Assembly: GCF_000149955.1 (NCBI RefSeq)
Contig: NC_030986.1
Location: forward strand, 6,508,568-6,572,567
Source of the DNA: Fusarium oxysporum f. sp. lycopersici 4287
Taxonomy: Eukaryota > Ascomycota > Sordariomycetes > Hypocreales > Nectriaceae
Direction: 5' to 3'
DNA length: 64,000 nucleotides
Part shown: positions 44,073 to 54,454 of the stretch, piece after piece
Layout of the letters: each line of letters starts with the position of its first letter
Position numbering within the stretch: position 1 is the first letter of the stretch
Made by a program: the position numbers and the translations under genes
The notes under the pieces: model-generated
Told to the model about the DNA's origin: nothing
What the model saw: the letters and a program-made list of their open reading frames with translations, nothing else
The model's database searches: none

Positions 44073-46183
44073 ATGCGATGTCTGAAGCATCTATACGTGA
44101 CTGACCCCCGCGACGACAAGCAGCGAATCCTGGAGACAAAGGGCGGCCTGCTCAAGGGCTCCTACTGCTGGATTCTCAAGAACGACCGCTTTCAGCGATT
44201 TCGTGACGACCCGCAAAGCCCGCTGCTCTGGATCAAGGGCGACCTCGGCAAAGGCAAGACAATGCTCCTCTGCGGCATCATAGATGAGCTAGAGAAAGAG
44301 TCTGCGAAACGACTGTCTTATTTCTTCTGTCAGGCTACAGAGGCTCAATTGAGCAGTGCCACGGGCGTGCTGCGCGGCCTCATCTACCTTCTCATCATCC
44401 AGCAACCATCACTCATTTCCTAGGTACGGGCGAAGTACGATACCCAAGAGCAGAAACTTTTTGAGAGTATCAATGCCTGGGTGCCTCTGACCGATATATT
44501 CATGGACATGCTGAACGATCCAGCTCTGGAGGATGTGGTCTTGATCGTCGATGCCCTTGACGAGTGCAAAACGAAGCACTCAGAGCTTCTTGACTTTATT
44601 TTCAAGTCGCCTTCCCATATCAAGTGGATTGTATCCAGCCGCAACCACTGCCCAGACATTGGGCCGAGGCTCAGAAATGCAACACACACAGCCAAGCTGT
44701 GTCTTGAGGACATTGGGAGCACCATTTGCGAAGCAGTTGACGCGTACATCCGACACAAAGTGGATCAATTGATATGTGAAGAGAATTACGACGACAAGCT
44801 ACGCTACGCTGTCCAACACTACTTCATGTCTCATGCCAATGGCACTTTTCTCTGGGTAACTTTAGTCTGGAAAGAACCTGCGGATCCTAGGGTCCCAAGA
44901 CAGCATATGCTTACGAAGTTAACGTCATTCCCAGCAGGACTTGATCAACTTTATGAGCGAATGATGGAACATATTATCAACTCAGATGATGCGGGCCTGT
45001 GCAAGCAGATCTTAGCTACTGTGTCGGTCGTATACAGCCCCGTCACGTTGAAGGAGCTGATATCTCTTGTTGAGTCGCTCGAGGAATTCGACCAGGATGA
45101 GTTGAAAGAGATCATCGGATCCTGTGGCTCTTTCCTGACTCTTCGAAAAGGTGTCATTTACTTTGTGCATCAATCGGCGAAGGAATACCTGCTTGACAAG
45201 GCATCCAACCAGATCGTACCTTCTGGCACCACGGACCAGCACCATACCATCTTCTCGAGGTCGCTGCTGGTGATGTCCAGGTCAGGGTTCAAATCCACGA
45301 CACTCCACGACACATTTGTGAATATGGCGTGGATATGGATGCTGACTAATAATTTCGATGTGGAATGGGTGGAAATGGATCCATTATGGAAATGGATCCA
45401 TATTGTGGAATTCGTGGAATGGAAACCTACTTCGTCCAACAATGGTAATTAATGGGTCCCGCCCGCCCTCGGTGACGTCAATGTTTTTGTCATTGGTCCA
45501 TTAAAATCCGCCGTTGCTTGACGCAAAGGCAACACACCCACCGACGTTCCTGTTTCTTGTTATGCTGGATATTCGTAGCCGAACCGATATACCTATAGAC
45601 GCGCCTTGCCGTCTCTCTCCGTCAAGATCCAGCTTTTGTAGAGCTGAAAGAGCCGTTGATTGTCCTCTTCTGTTCGTTCTGGAACGGATGTGGTTGACTT
45701 GGTAGGATGGGGAGTGGCCATTTCGATTTGGGGTAGTAACGCGAGTAACAGTGAAGCCCCCAGAATGGACTCATTGTGTACGGAGGAAAATGGGGTGGCA
45801 AATCGATGTTGTGTTGTTGTGGGTGATAGAAAGTACTTAGGATATGCGGGATTTCACAAGGAAATCAAGGTATTTTCGAACCCCACCTAAAATATTCCAC
45901 GATTTCCACATGTGGAACATGTGGAAGGGGCTTCGTGGCGTGGATATGGAAATGCTGAAGCCCACGTGGAATGGAATGGAATGGATATGGATCCACATTA
46001 TGGATCCATATGTGGATTTCGTGGTATGGATTTGAACCCTGGTCCAGGTCCCTGCGGCGCGACATGTACAATCTGAACCATCCCGGCATCTCTATCGATG
46101 ATGTCCGCCAGCCTGATCCCAACCCGTTGGCCTCGGCGCGATACTCGTGCTTCTACTGGGTTGACCACCTAAGCGCTGCCGTC
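44073..46183 (+). pseudogene. NACHT NOD-like receptor (STAND) gene, interrupted
   Basis: The frame starts CLKHLYVTDPRDDKQRILET (inter-domain linker), then WIKGDLGKGKTMLLCGIIDE, the Walker A loop with Leu where GDPGKGKT has Pro. It continues to SLIS, TAG (44420-44422) and VRAKYD in the same frame. Then come Walker B (VVLIVDALDEC), a sensor-like KWIVSSRNHCP, and the long helical region after NACHT (YFVHQSAKEYLLDKA). At 45282 a 759-bp insertion begins; after it the receptor resumes at 46042 with SLRRDMYNLNHPGISIDDVR through SARYSCFYWVDHLS, until a solo LTR starts at 46184. Fungal NACHT proteins control heterokaryon incompatibility and immune-like responses. The N-terminal effector domain and C-terminal repeats (often WD40) are absent, so no functional protein is expected. 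Confidence 0.9.
45283..46041. mobile_element. Non-autonomous hAT-type element inside NLR gene
   Basis: 759 bp bounded by inverted CAGGGTTCAAATCCA (45283-45297) and its complement (46027-46041). It is flanked on both sides by GTCCAGGT (45275-45282 and 46042-46049), a perfect 8-bp target duplication as made by hAT transposases. Removing the element and one duplicate restores the receptor reading frame across the site. The interior has no transposase. It contains many GGATCCAT, TGGAAT and CCACGA words on both strands, likely subterminal binding sites. It is therefore a MITE-like insertion. Confidence 0.92.
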
Positions 46184-46378
46184 TGTTGTTTATATTGCGC
46201 AGTAGTGCTGGGTGAAAATATATTTTATGAAAACTTGGTTGCTTCTTATTGAGCTGAGAGTTATTCTCGGGTTTATATCTCTAGATAATTGTATCTAGGA
46301 CTTTAAACTTTAAATCTAGGACTTTCAGACTAACAGTCTGAATCCTGAAGGGAAGGGGGATTCCCGGATTTTCCAACA
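46184..46378 (-). repeat. Solo LTR of the Copia family
   Basis: 195 bp, TGTTG...CAACA, aligning end to end with the LTRs at 11265 and 15968, with about ten differences and small indels. Flanks are CCGTC on the left and AATAA or ATAAC on the right, so there is no target duplication. The left flank is receptor coding sequence and the right flank is pogo transposase. The two sides therefore probably come from different insertion sites. Confidence 0.92.
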
Positions 46379-46380
46379 AT

Positions 46381-46827
46381 AACACGCCAAAGACCAGCTG
46401 CCATATCAGAGATCTAGGGAAGAATAAGACCCCATCGACAAGAAGGCGCTATTCAGTGATATCCAAAGGGTTTGAAGCTCAAGAGTCAAAGATTGCCTCC
46501 TTAAGCACAAGGGTAGCTAGTTTAGAGGAGGAAGTCGGGCGGCTAAGTAGAGGTAAGAAGAGAAAGGCGATACCGAATCCCAATAGGAGATTCATGACAC
46601 TAGCTGAAGCTCTAGTGGCTGATAACAATATTTATGAGCCTAACCAAGCAACTGCAGAGACAGAGGCTGCTGAAGATGTAATCGAGGTGGGAGGAGTGGA
46701 AGAGGATGAGAGCACAAATTCGGAGGCAGAAGAATTACCTGTCGCACGAACCCGCGCAGGCCGCGCAGTCAAGAGATCGAGAGGATATTGGATGGCATGT
46801 AATTCTGAACCGAGGAGCAGCAATTAA
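46381..46827 (+). pseudogene. Pogo-like transposase C-terminal fragment
   Basis: From the first bases after the LTR the frame reads NTPKTSCHIRDLGKNKTPST then VISKGFEAQESKIASLSTRV and SLEEEVGRLSRGKKRKAIPN to a stop at 46827. The coiled coil followed by a basic GKKRK patch and an acidic tail is the C-terminus of a fungal pogo transposase. It is truncated exactly at the LTR border. Catalytic parts are not present nearby. Confidence 0.75.
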
Positions 46828-47035
46828 TTTGTTTTTTATATTTCTGGTGACTCTCTGTAAAGTGGCTGAAAAATAGCAATTTGTATGGGGAAACTTTTTT
46901 TTTGCTCATCAGTAGAAGGGTCTTATCGGTAAAGGGGTACTGCATGGTAGTATACTGTTCTGATATTCATCTCAGAGTTGACTCATTAAATACAGGCCAC
47001 TGCCAGATCGTTCAAATAATCTATCCACCAGATCC

Positions 47036-47656
47036 CTATACATATGCAGCAACGCCCAGACTAAATGCTATGCTGAAAACCAAAATCTTTCTCAAACCGA
47101 ATTGGTACCCGACTCCGTCATTCGATTCTGCCGGGTTTATATCCGGGAGGGAAGCAGTTGGTGTTCCGTAAAAGGTCAATGTTTCGGGCTCATGATATCC
47201 GGTCTTGCGAGGCATGTCGAACGTGAGTGTCGAGGATGAAGCCGTCTTTGACTCCGGCTCAGGCACCTCGATAGTCTTGTTCCGCTCCATTTGCTCAGAG
47301 ATAACGCTTGACGGAATTGGGGCAATAGTGAAGCCCTCGTTGCTGCATATTTCGGTAAAGTTCTGGGAATCGGCCACTACCTCCGTGAGGCCCAAGGCAT
47401 ACATGCAATAGCGACACCTAGAGGAAGGAATGTGAGCAGTTCTCCTTGGATCGGCAACAGCAACTTACGCTCTGCTCGTCGGAACCCATCCGGATGTGCA
47501 AATGCATTGGTAGTAATCAGCGCCGTTCTCGTCGTCACAGTCGCGATCTATGTCGTTGAATGCACCGCAAATAGAGTCTTTCCCAGAGCAGTACTCGTAG
47601 GGAGTCAGGCTCGAGGTTGTGGATGCCCGGGCGTACAAAGCCAGCGCTGCGCTCAT
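47036..47656 (-). CDS. Cysteine-rich protein with C-terminal hydrophobic anchor
   Basis: Exon 1 is 47656-47469, intron 47418-47468 (GTAAGT...CTAG, 51 nt) and exon 2 47417-47036, giving 189 residues with phase 2 splicing. The N-terminal half holds eight or so cysteines (YCSGKDSICGAF, RDCDD, YQCICTSGW, ACRYCMYALGL, EICSNEGF), the last group formed across the splice. The second half is Ser/Thr/Pro-rich. The extreme C-terminus ILVFSIAFSLGVAAYV is hydrophobic, as in GPI-anchor signals. The N-terminus is only weakly hydrophobic (MSAALALYARAS), so the signal peptide is uncertain and a further upstream exon is possible. I know no named family. A surface protein is the likeliest reading. It is divergent from the membrane-protein gene at 48093, with 436 bp between the starts. 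Confidence 0.75.
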
Positions 47657-48092
47657 ATTTGGATGCTTTTTTGCCCAGATGTTCTCATCGAAGTGAAGAG
47701 AAGACTTTGATCTCTCACGGCTTCACAAGGCTCCCACAATACCTCATTAAAGTAGCATCATGCGGACGCAGAGCCTCGGGGTCTTGCCCGTTTTAGAAGC
47801 CCTTGTTCCGCTTCTACCCTAGGCCCGGGCAATAATTGCGGCGTCTGACGTTGTTTTGACGACTTTCCGCCTTTGTCTGCCTGACCTACAGAGTTATTAC
47901 GGTAATAGGAAGGTCTGCCGACACTAACACATCGAGCTAGCAGTAAGCTTAACAATCCAAGTGGGGCCACAGACCTTGGCAGCGATGATCAGGAACCACT
48001 GCTATTTGTCTCTGGTAGGCCGAGGCAGAGACAGAAAAGCTGGTGAATTCCTCTTAGTCGATTTCATCGGTTCTCAACAATCATCTTTCAGG

Positions 48093-50798
48093 ATGGTAGA
48101 CCTCACAATTGGGCAAGTTGCGGCCATTATTGCTTTCTGCATCGTCATTGGTAAGTAATCCTCCGGCTTATTCTCATGGAACTGGACTAAAGAGGCTTCT
48201 ATCTAGCTCGCGCTTGGTGTCCGACAATTGGAACCTTTATTCTTGCCGGACAGCTTCGCGATCGCGAAACGGCAGCTACATGGTAAATTATGAACAGGCT
48301 TTCTCGCTCCTTGGTATCTCGTGCTGACGTTGTCTCAACCAAGGACCGTTGCAGCAAAACATCTTCAAAGCTCTTACTGGCCACTTGTGCTTCGGTCTGA
48401 TGCAATCAGAGACCACGGAGTTCGCAAGCCCGTCGTATTAATCTCGCTACTACTTCCACTTCTCAGCTTCCTGATTGCCATAGTCGGAGTAGTACACAAC
48501 TGGTCGGTCTCTATGAGTCCAACGAATTCAGGTCCAAAGCTGNNNNNNNNNNNNNNNNNNNNNNNNNNNNNNNNNNNNNNNNNNNNNNNNNNNNNNNNNN
48601 NNNNNNNNNNNNNNNNNNNNNNNNNNNNNNNNNNNNNNNNNNNNNNNNNNNNNNNNNNNNNNNNNNNNNNNNNNNNNNNNNNNNNNNNNNNNNNNNNNNN
48701 NNNNNNNNNNNNNNNNNNNNNNNNNNNNNNNNNNNNNNNNNNNNNNNNNNNNNNNNNNNNNNNNNNNNNNNNNNNNNNNNNNNNNNNNNNNNNNNNNNNN
48801 NNNNNNNNNNNNNNNNNNNNNNNNNNNNNNNNNNNNNNNNNNNNNNNNAAGCAATTGTAGCTTGCTCGGACCCATAGATCCAGCCGTACCTGATATCCTG
48901 CGCGAGATCTACACCAGCGGCACTCGGTACGAGAGAACCACGATCTCCAACTACTTCGACATCGAGTGGCGTCAGACAACAACGCAGTACGACCGCCAGC
49001 TGAACAACGGTACGCCAGTCGCTTTCCGGAATTTACCGGCGTCTTGAGACCATTTCGCTTCTGGATGGTGCGCGCGCCGTTGAAGGGTTAGTTGTTGATG
49101 CAAGGGAGGGCAGAATTGGCTTCCGGAATCACACTATTCCATCTGGCTACCCTCTCGGGGTTACGTGGACAGAAGATCTCTTATTCTGGGAACCCGACGT
49201 CGAGTGTGTCGACACAAACACGACATTTGACTTTGAGATAACAACGGGCTCTCAAACAGATGCTGGTGTCTCGGTTTCTAAGCTTCGCCTTACCGACAGG
49301 GGCGGCTTTGTCAATATCAATACGACTGCTCCGTTGGATGATCAGCGCAACGGGGTCAACCAGCCCGACCTGAACACGAGAGCGTACCAGGCTGCGTGGG
49401 CTACTAATGCTTTCTCCATGATGTTCATGAACATCTCAAATGCCGGAGATCAAGACAAGAATGTTGAGCCTTTCGAATACATCAAATCGAAAATTGGAAA
49501 AGAATTCAAGATGCTGACGCTGGATAATGACGCCACGTATCTAACACTTGGTCTCACGAACGACTTTGGCGGCCATCTTGCAACGAGTGCAACCAGCAAC
49601 GCCGATGATCTATACGGAAATCCATGGAATATTACTAAAGACCACTTTACTGGAATTAGCAAGAATTATGTATCCGCTTAGTAGGCATCGCTAACAACTT
49701 TTAGGAGATCTATGCCAGGGAACTCAACCTGATGCGTCGGCCAAACTGAACCACACCTTCGTCATATGTAATCTCATCAGAGGCACCCCGCAAAGAGTTG
49801 ATGGTGGTCCGGAGAACGTTTTTGACGACAAAAGTAAATGGTCGTCTTCGTTGTATGCCTGTGCTTCAGCTGTGAAGGCCACCGTCAAAAGCGTCACGTT
49901 CTTCTACAACGGCACAGACGCGAGGTCTGAAAACCTTGTGGTCAAGGAGATCAAAGAAAAAGAGTACGCTTCGGAGGACGACATGCCATTATGGGGCGTC
50001 GAGGATTCTCCGCTTGAACTCGAAGTGTTCCAACCCATTTGGGGCATCGTTGATCCTGCATACGACAAATTCCAAAACATCTCAACAGTCCGTGCCAAAT
50101 CGCTTTATCTTCTCGGATCAGGCTCTTTAAGCCAAGTACGATGGGAGCTTGACCCCGGATTTGTGCATAGAAATCTGCCGGCTTCGATTGCCCCCATCGG
50201 TGCGTTTGTAACCATCTTCTCTTCGGTAGCCAATAGCCTGTCTCCCAACGACGTTGTTGGCAAGACAAGTATGAGTCTGTGGCTGAAGTGGCGGGATTTG
50301 TCGAGGTCTGCAGACTCCGCCTCGACTATTCTAAAACTGCTCTGGACTGACTTTGTCGCGTCGGCCGTGGTTGGAACAAAAGGCGTGCTGGGGGCAAGGA
50401 ATGCACAGCCGGAACACGCAGCGGACGTGTCTGTCGTTCCACTAGTGCACAAAATCCGGTACCGATGGCGATATGGCATACCCGCATTCCTACTCCTCGC
50501 GTGTATGTCACTCATCGCAGTTGTGGCGGCTTTGTCGCTCTTGACTGGACGGCCAAACATTGAGAAGATGCGTTACCGGGTGAATCAGACGTCGCTTGGT
50601 CGTGTACTAACGACCCTATTTGAGCCGCAGTCAAGCAATTTTGCGATGTCTACTGCGGATTGGAGCAAGAACAAAGCCGAAAAGCATGTGGACTTGGGCA
50701 AAAACAGACCGATGGCCGGTCTGGAACCACAGCCGCAAATCATAGCAGAGGACCCCTCCCCAGAGAAAACTAAAGCTTCAGAGATATATAAGGGGTAG
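48093..50798 (+). CDS. Fungal polytopic membrane protein of unknown function (gap and frameshift)
   Basis: Exon 1 is 48093-48150, intron 48151-48206, exon 2 48207-48282, intron 48283-48343; exon 3 begins at 48344 and enters an N-run (48543-48848). The N-terminus has membrane spans (GQVAAIIAFCIVIG; VVLISLLLPLLSFLIAIVGV) and ARAWCPTIGTFILAGQLRDR with ETAATW, a signature of a conserved Pezizomycotina family. After the gap, a long extracellular-type region rich in N-glycosylation sites follows (NGT, NTT, NIT, NHT), then a final span (GIPAFLLLACMSLIAVVAAL) and a cytoplasmic tail to TAG at 50796. The frame shifts near 49020 (LNNGTPVAF to YRRLETISLLDGAR). The junction at 49670-49710 (a possible intron ending TTTTAG) is not resolved. 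It may be an assembly error next to the gap or an early pseudogene. Function unknown. Confidence 0.7.
48543..48848. other. Assembly gap (306 N)
   Basis: Undetermined bases inside the membrane-protein gene. They remove about 100 codons after the first membrane spans. Confidence 0.99.
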
Positions 50799-50862
50799 AA
50801 AGGTAATATATGATTAGACCTACTGTACCAATTACCACTGGTAATGGCACCCAATAAAATTA

Positions 50863-52259
50863 TGCTCCAAAAGTCTGTAAACGCTGCCCCGCCAACGTGT
50901 AATCCACCATGATGAATGTGAACTGGTCCAATTTCTTTAAACATCCACAACTTCGACAAAACATGTCGCAAAAGAACGGGATTTTGTCTATTATGTGCGC
51001 TGGGCGCAAAAGAAATCATGAGTTTAGTGAGGTTGCTAGAGCTCTTATCGTTCAAGCTGTGGAGAGCGGAAGGTCATACCGGGATGTCGCCGAGGAGGCC
51101 GGATGTTCACCTGCCGCAATCTTCAAGATCTTTCAACGTTGGAAAACTCACCAAACCTTGGACAAAAAGTGTCGTTCTGGGCGTCCTAGAAAACTCACGG
51201 TTCAGCAGATTCGGTACGTATTAATTTCACTTAAACGCGACCGTAGGGTTACATACGAATCGCTTGTCAATTATCTAGGTGGCGAAATCTCACGGACAAC
51301 AATACGCCGAGTAATCAGGTACGATTACGGTCGCAAATGGAGGGCTATGCAGAGAATTCCACTATCTAGAGAAACCGCTCGTCAGCGGTTTCTATGGTGT
51401 CAAGCTTGGAAGGAATATATTGAAGAATTGCTGGAGGTATGTCGTTTTAAAGTTTGCGGATATACGCCGCTCGGGAATCTTTCACTCAACTTACGGCGCC
51501 TTCAGACCATTTTCAGCGACGAATCGTCAGTTCAATCGCAACCTAATTATAAACGAGGTTGGGTATTCCGCAAGCCTCATGAGAAGTTTATGAAGGAATT
51601 AGTTAATGTGACAGTTCATGGAAAGTCGCGATTATCTATCATGGTTTGGGGAGCAATCTGGAGAGGCGGCAAGTCTGATATCATCGTCATGATCCGCGAT
51701 CAGACTGCACGAAGAAGAGGATATACTTCTTTAAGTTATCAACAGGCTTTGGAGGAAGGTTTACTTCCTATTTGGACTGGTTTTCGCCATTTCCAACAAG
51801 ATAATGCTCGTATACACACGTCAGAGTCTACGACGAACTGGCTGTTGGAACACAGCATATCCTGGATTGACTGGCCTGCTCATAGTCCTAATTTAAACCC
51901 AATTGAGCATATTTGGAAGCAATTAAAGCTGAATATTAAAAAGATGTTCCCTCAATTAGATCTTTTGAAAAACAACGAGTCTGATCGAGCAAAGTTGATA
52001 AAATGTATCAAGTTGGCGTGGGCGGCAATTACACCAGAGCAGATTAACCGTCTGATTGGCTCACTCCCCCGCCGACTTGACGCCTGCATTCGCGCAAGGG
52101 GATGGTATACAAAATATTAAATAGAAAAATCAGGGCTTGAAAATGATAGAACTTTTATTATTGTTGGATTGTATTTAAATTAAATATGTATAAGTGAGGT
52201 TATCACGGTTGAACAGATTGAGTTACTACAGGGTGGGGTGTTTACAGACTTTTGGAGCA
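50863..52259 (+). mobile_element. Tc1/mariner element, apparently intact
   Basis: 1397 bp with perfect 20-bp TIRs (TGCTCCAAAAGTCTGTAAAC at 50863-50882 and its complement at 52240-52259), flanked by TA on both sides (50861-50862 and 52260-52261). A single uninterrupted transposase frame occupies most of the element. It is inserted in the left TIR of a MULE. Confidence 0.96.
50909..52120 (+). CDS. Tc1-type transposase (DD34E)
   Basis: 403 codons, or about 380 residues if a 69-nt intron is spliced. Two helix-turn-helix segments come first (GRSYRDVAEEAGCSPAAIFK; VTYESLVNYLGGEISRTTIR), with a GRPRK AT-hook-like motif between them. The catalytic triad is Asp in IFSDESS, Asp in FQQDNARIH and Glu in NLNPIEHIW; 34 residues separate the last two, the Tc1 spacing. 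The segment 51437-51505 (GTATGT...TCAAC...CAG) is in frame but encodes an unusual insert directly before IFSDESS, and it looks like an intron. The true start may be a later Met (for example before CAGRKRNHEFSE). The enzyme would excise and reinsert the element at TA sites. No inactivating change is visible. Confidence 0.92.
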   Translation: MMNVNWSNFFKHPQLRQNMSQKNGILSIMCAGRKRNHEFSEVARALIVQAVESGRSYRDVAEEAGCSPAAIFKIFQRWKTHQTLDKKCRSGRPRKLTVQQIRYVLISLKRDRRVTYESLVNYLGGEISRTTIRRVIRYDYGRKWRAMQRIPLSRETARQRFLWCQAWKEYIEELLEVCRFKVCGYTPLGNLSLNLRRLQTIFSDESSVQSQPNYKRGWVFRKPHEKFMKELVNVTVHGKSRLSIMVWGAIWRGGKSDIIVMIRDQTARRRGYTSLSYQQALEEGLLPIWTGFRHFQQDNARIHTSESTTNWLLEHSISWIDWPAHSPNLNPIEHIWKQLKLNIKKMFPQLDLLKNNESDRAKLIKCIKLAWAAITPEQINRLIGSLPRRLDACIRARGWYTKY

Positions 52260-52450
52260 TAATTTTTACCATTTTTTCTGGCCCGTGCACCATTCTTTTC
52301 ATCTCGGCGGTCAATAGGCGGACGGGTACCCGTCCTTCTAAAATGGGACGGGTCCCGTCCCAATTACCATATCTGGTATAGCTCACTCCGCTATCGGTCT
52401 CCCTCTCGCGCCATCTCAAATGTCGCGTTCTACTGCACTCGCTGCTAATC

Positions 52451-54418
52451 GTGTCGAGATTACGGGCTAACGGCGACTGCTTCGCTATGAACGTTAACCA
52501 ATCTCAAAGTCCGACACCGTTTCCTGGTGACTGTCTCCCTCCTGAAGGCGAGTATGAGTCACGGGAGGCGCTATTCGAGGCAATCAACGCCTGGGCAGCG
52601 ACCAGGGGCTATGCGTTCATAACTGGAAGGTCAACTAAGGAGAAAACTGGCAGGAGGACGATCACGTACATGTGTGATCGTCGCCGTAACCATCCAACCG
52701 TTTCCAGAGAACGCCAACGTAAGATGACAACTCGAACAACAGGCTGCGAGTTCTCTGTACTGGCGAAGGAAAATAATGATAGAAGTACCTGGACTCTGCG
52801 GCACCGTTCTGACAGCCGATTCTCACTACATAACCATGAACCTAGCCAAGACACCACCGCCCACCCAGTACTTCGAACACTGTCTAAGGAGCACCTGTCT
52901 CAACTGACTGGCCTTGCCAATGCTGGGATAGCCCCTAAAGAAATTAGAACGTACATGCGGCAGAACACCGACACGATAGCAACACAACAGGACATCTACA
53001 ATCGTATTGCAGATGCTAGACGAGAAGTGTGTCAAGGACAAAGCAGCATTAACGCCCTTGCTGATCAGCTGTTTAGAGAAGGATTTTGGAGTCAATTTCA
53101 AACCGGCACCGACGGTCGAGTCAAAGCTGTTCTATTTGCGCATCCCGATTCAGTGGCATATCTACAGGCATATCCGGATGTCTTAATCTTAGACTGTATC
53201 TATAAAACCAATAAATACGGCATGCCACTTTTGGACTTGATCGGTGTCGACTCTTGTTAACGTTCGTTCTGTGTCGCGTTTGCTTTCCTAAGTGGGGAGC
53301 GTGAAGAAGACTATTTATGGGCGTTAGATCGATTCTGATCGTTGTGCGAAAACCACAGGATTAGGCATCCCTCTGTCATCTTGACTGATCGCTGCCTAGC
53401 ATGTATGAATGCTGTCGATACTTGCTTCCCATCATCAAGGCCGCTGCTATGTCTCTGGCATGCTAACAAGGCAGTTCTTTGCTACTGCCAGCCTAGATTT
53501 ACACGCCAGACTCAAGGGGAAAACCCGGGAATCGAGGCTTGGAATGAGTTTTACGGCCACTGGCATTCGATTATTAAGTCACCAAATGAACAAACTTTCC
53601 ACAAATGTGTGTCTAAGTTTGAGAAGAAATACATCGCGGATTATATCGAAGGAGTCAAATATATCAAGACAAACTGGCTTGATCAATACAAAGAGAAGCT
53701 GGTGAAGGCGTGGGTCAATCAACATCCCCACTTTGACAACGTCGTTACTTCAAGGGTGGAAGGCATATACTGGCTGCTTAAGAGCCACCTCAAAGTATCT
53801 ACATTGGACCTTTTCGAAGCTTGGCGATCGATCAAGCATGCACTACTCAATCAACTGGCGGAGTTGAAGTCGAACCAAGCCAAGCAGAAGATCAGGACAC
53901 CTATCGAACTCTCCAGTATTCTCTATGGTGCAGTACGTGGTTGGGTGTCTCATGAAGCTTTGCGAAAGGTTGAGCAGCAACGAAAGCTTCTATTTCATTA
54001 AGGCTCTACTCCTTTGTCGGCCTGTACTGGTTCTTTCTCACGATCACAAGGGCTGCCCTGCGCTCACAAGCTGGAGGGTTTATTAGCTCAAGACCAGACT
54101 CTACAACTCGAAGATTTTCATCTGCATTGGCACTTGACTCGGGAAGATAATCGAAGGCCCCTCTTAGAACCCCGCCAGCGAGTCGATCCAGTGACTACGA
54201 ATTCGTCTTTGCCGTTATCTAGTGTGAGAAGAGAACTTGGCGGCTTTGAAGTCATTGAGAAGGCGAGGCCGATACGAAACCCTCCTTTATGCAGCAAATG
54301 TCATATACTAGGTCACGCAAGGAACTCAAAGGAGTGCCCACTACGATACTCGGAACTAAGAGCATTGCCCGTTATATCTTCAGACCAGCCGCAGGTGTGT
54401 TCGAAAACCTTTGGGTAG
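52451..54418 (+). pseudogene. MULE transposase (FAR1-like), degenerate
   Basis: Frame 52451-53260 starts with an N-terminal FAR1-type zinc/WRKY-like region (FEAINAWAATRGYAFITGRS...CDRR...TGCEF...HNHEPS) and reaches the first catalytic Asp (LILDCIYKTNKYGMPLLDLI). A stop at 53258-53260 and a TGA near 53336 interrupt the core. Frame 53342-54001 carries ILTDRCLACMNAV (second Asp), the CLWHANKAVL block and VVTSRVEGIYWLLKSHL with the catalytic Glu. Frame 54014-54418 holds a SWIM-like region (GLPCAHKLEGLL) and a CCHC knuckle (CSKCHILGHARNSKEC). This is the domain order of fungal MULE transposases. At least three breaks make it inactive. Confidence 0.9.
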
Positions 54419-54454
54419 ATACCCTTTACGACCCCTGAGGAACCAAGGCCACCA

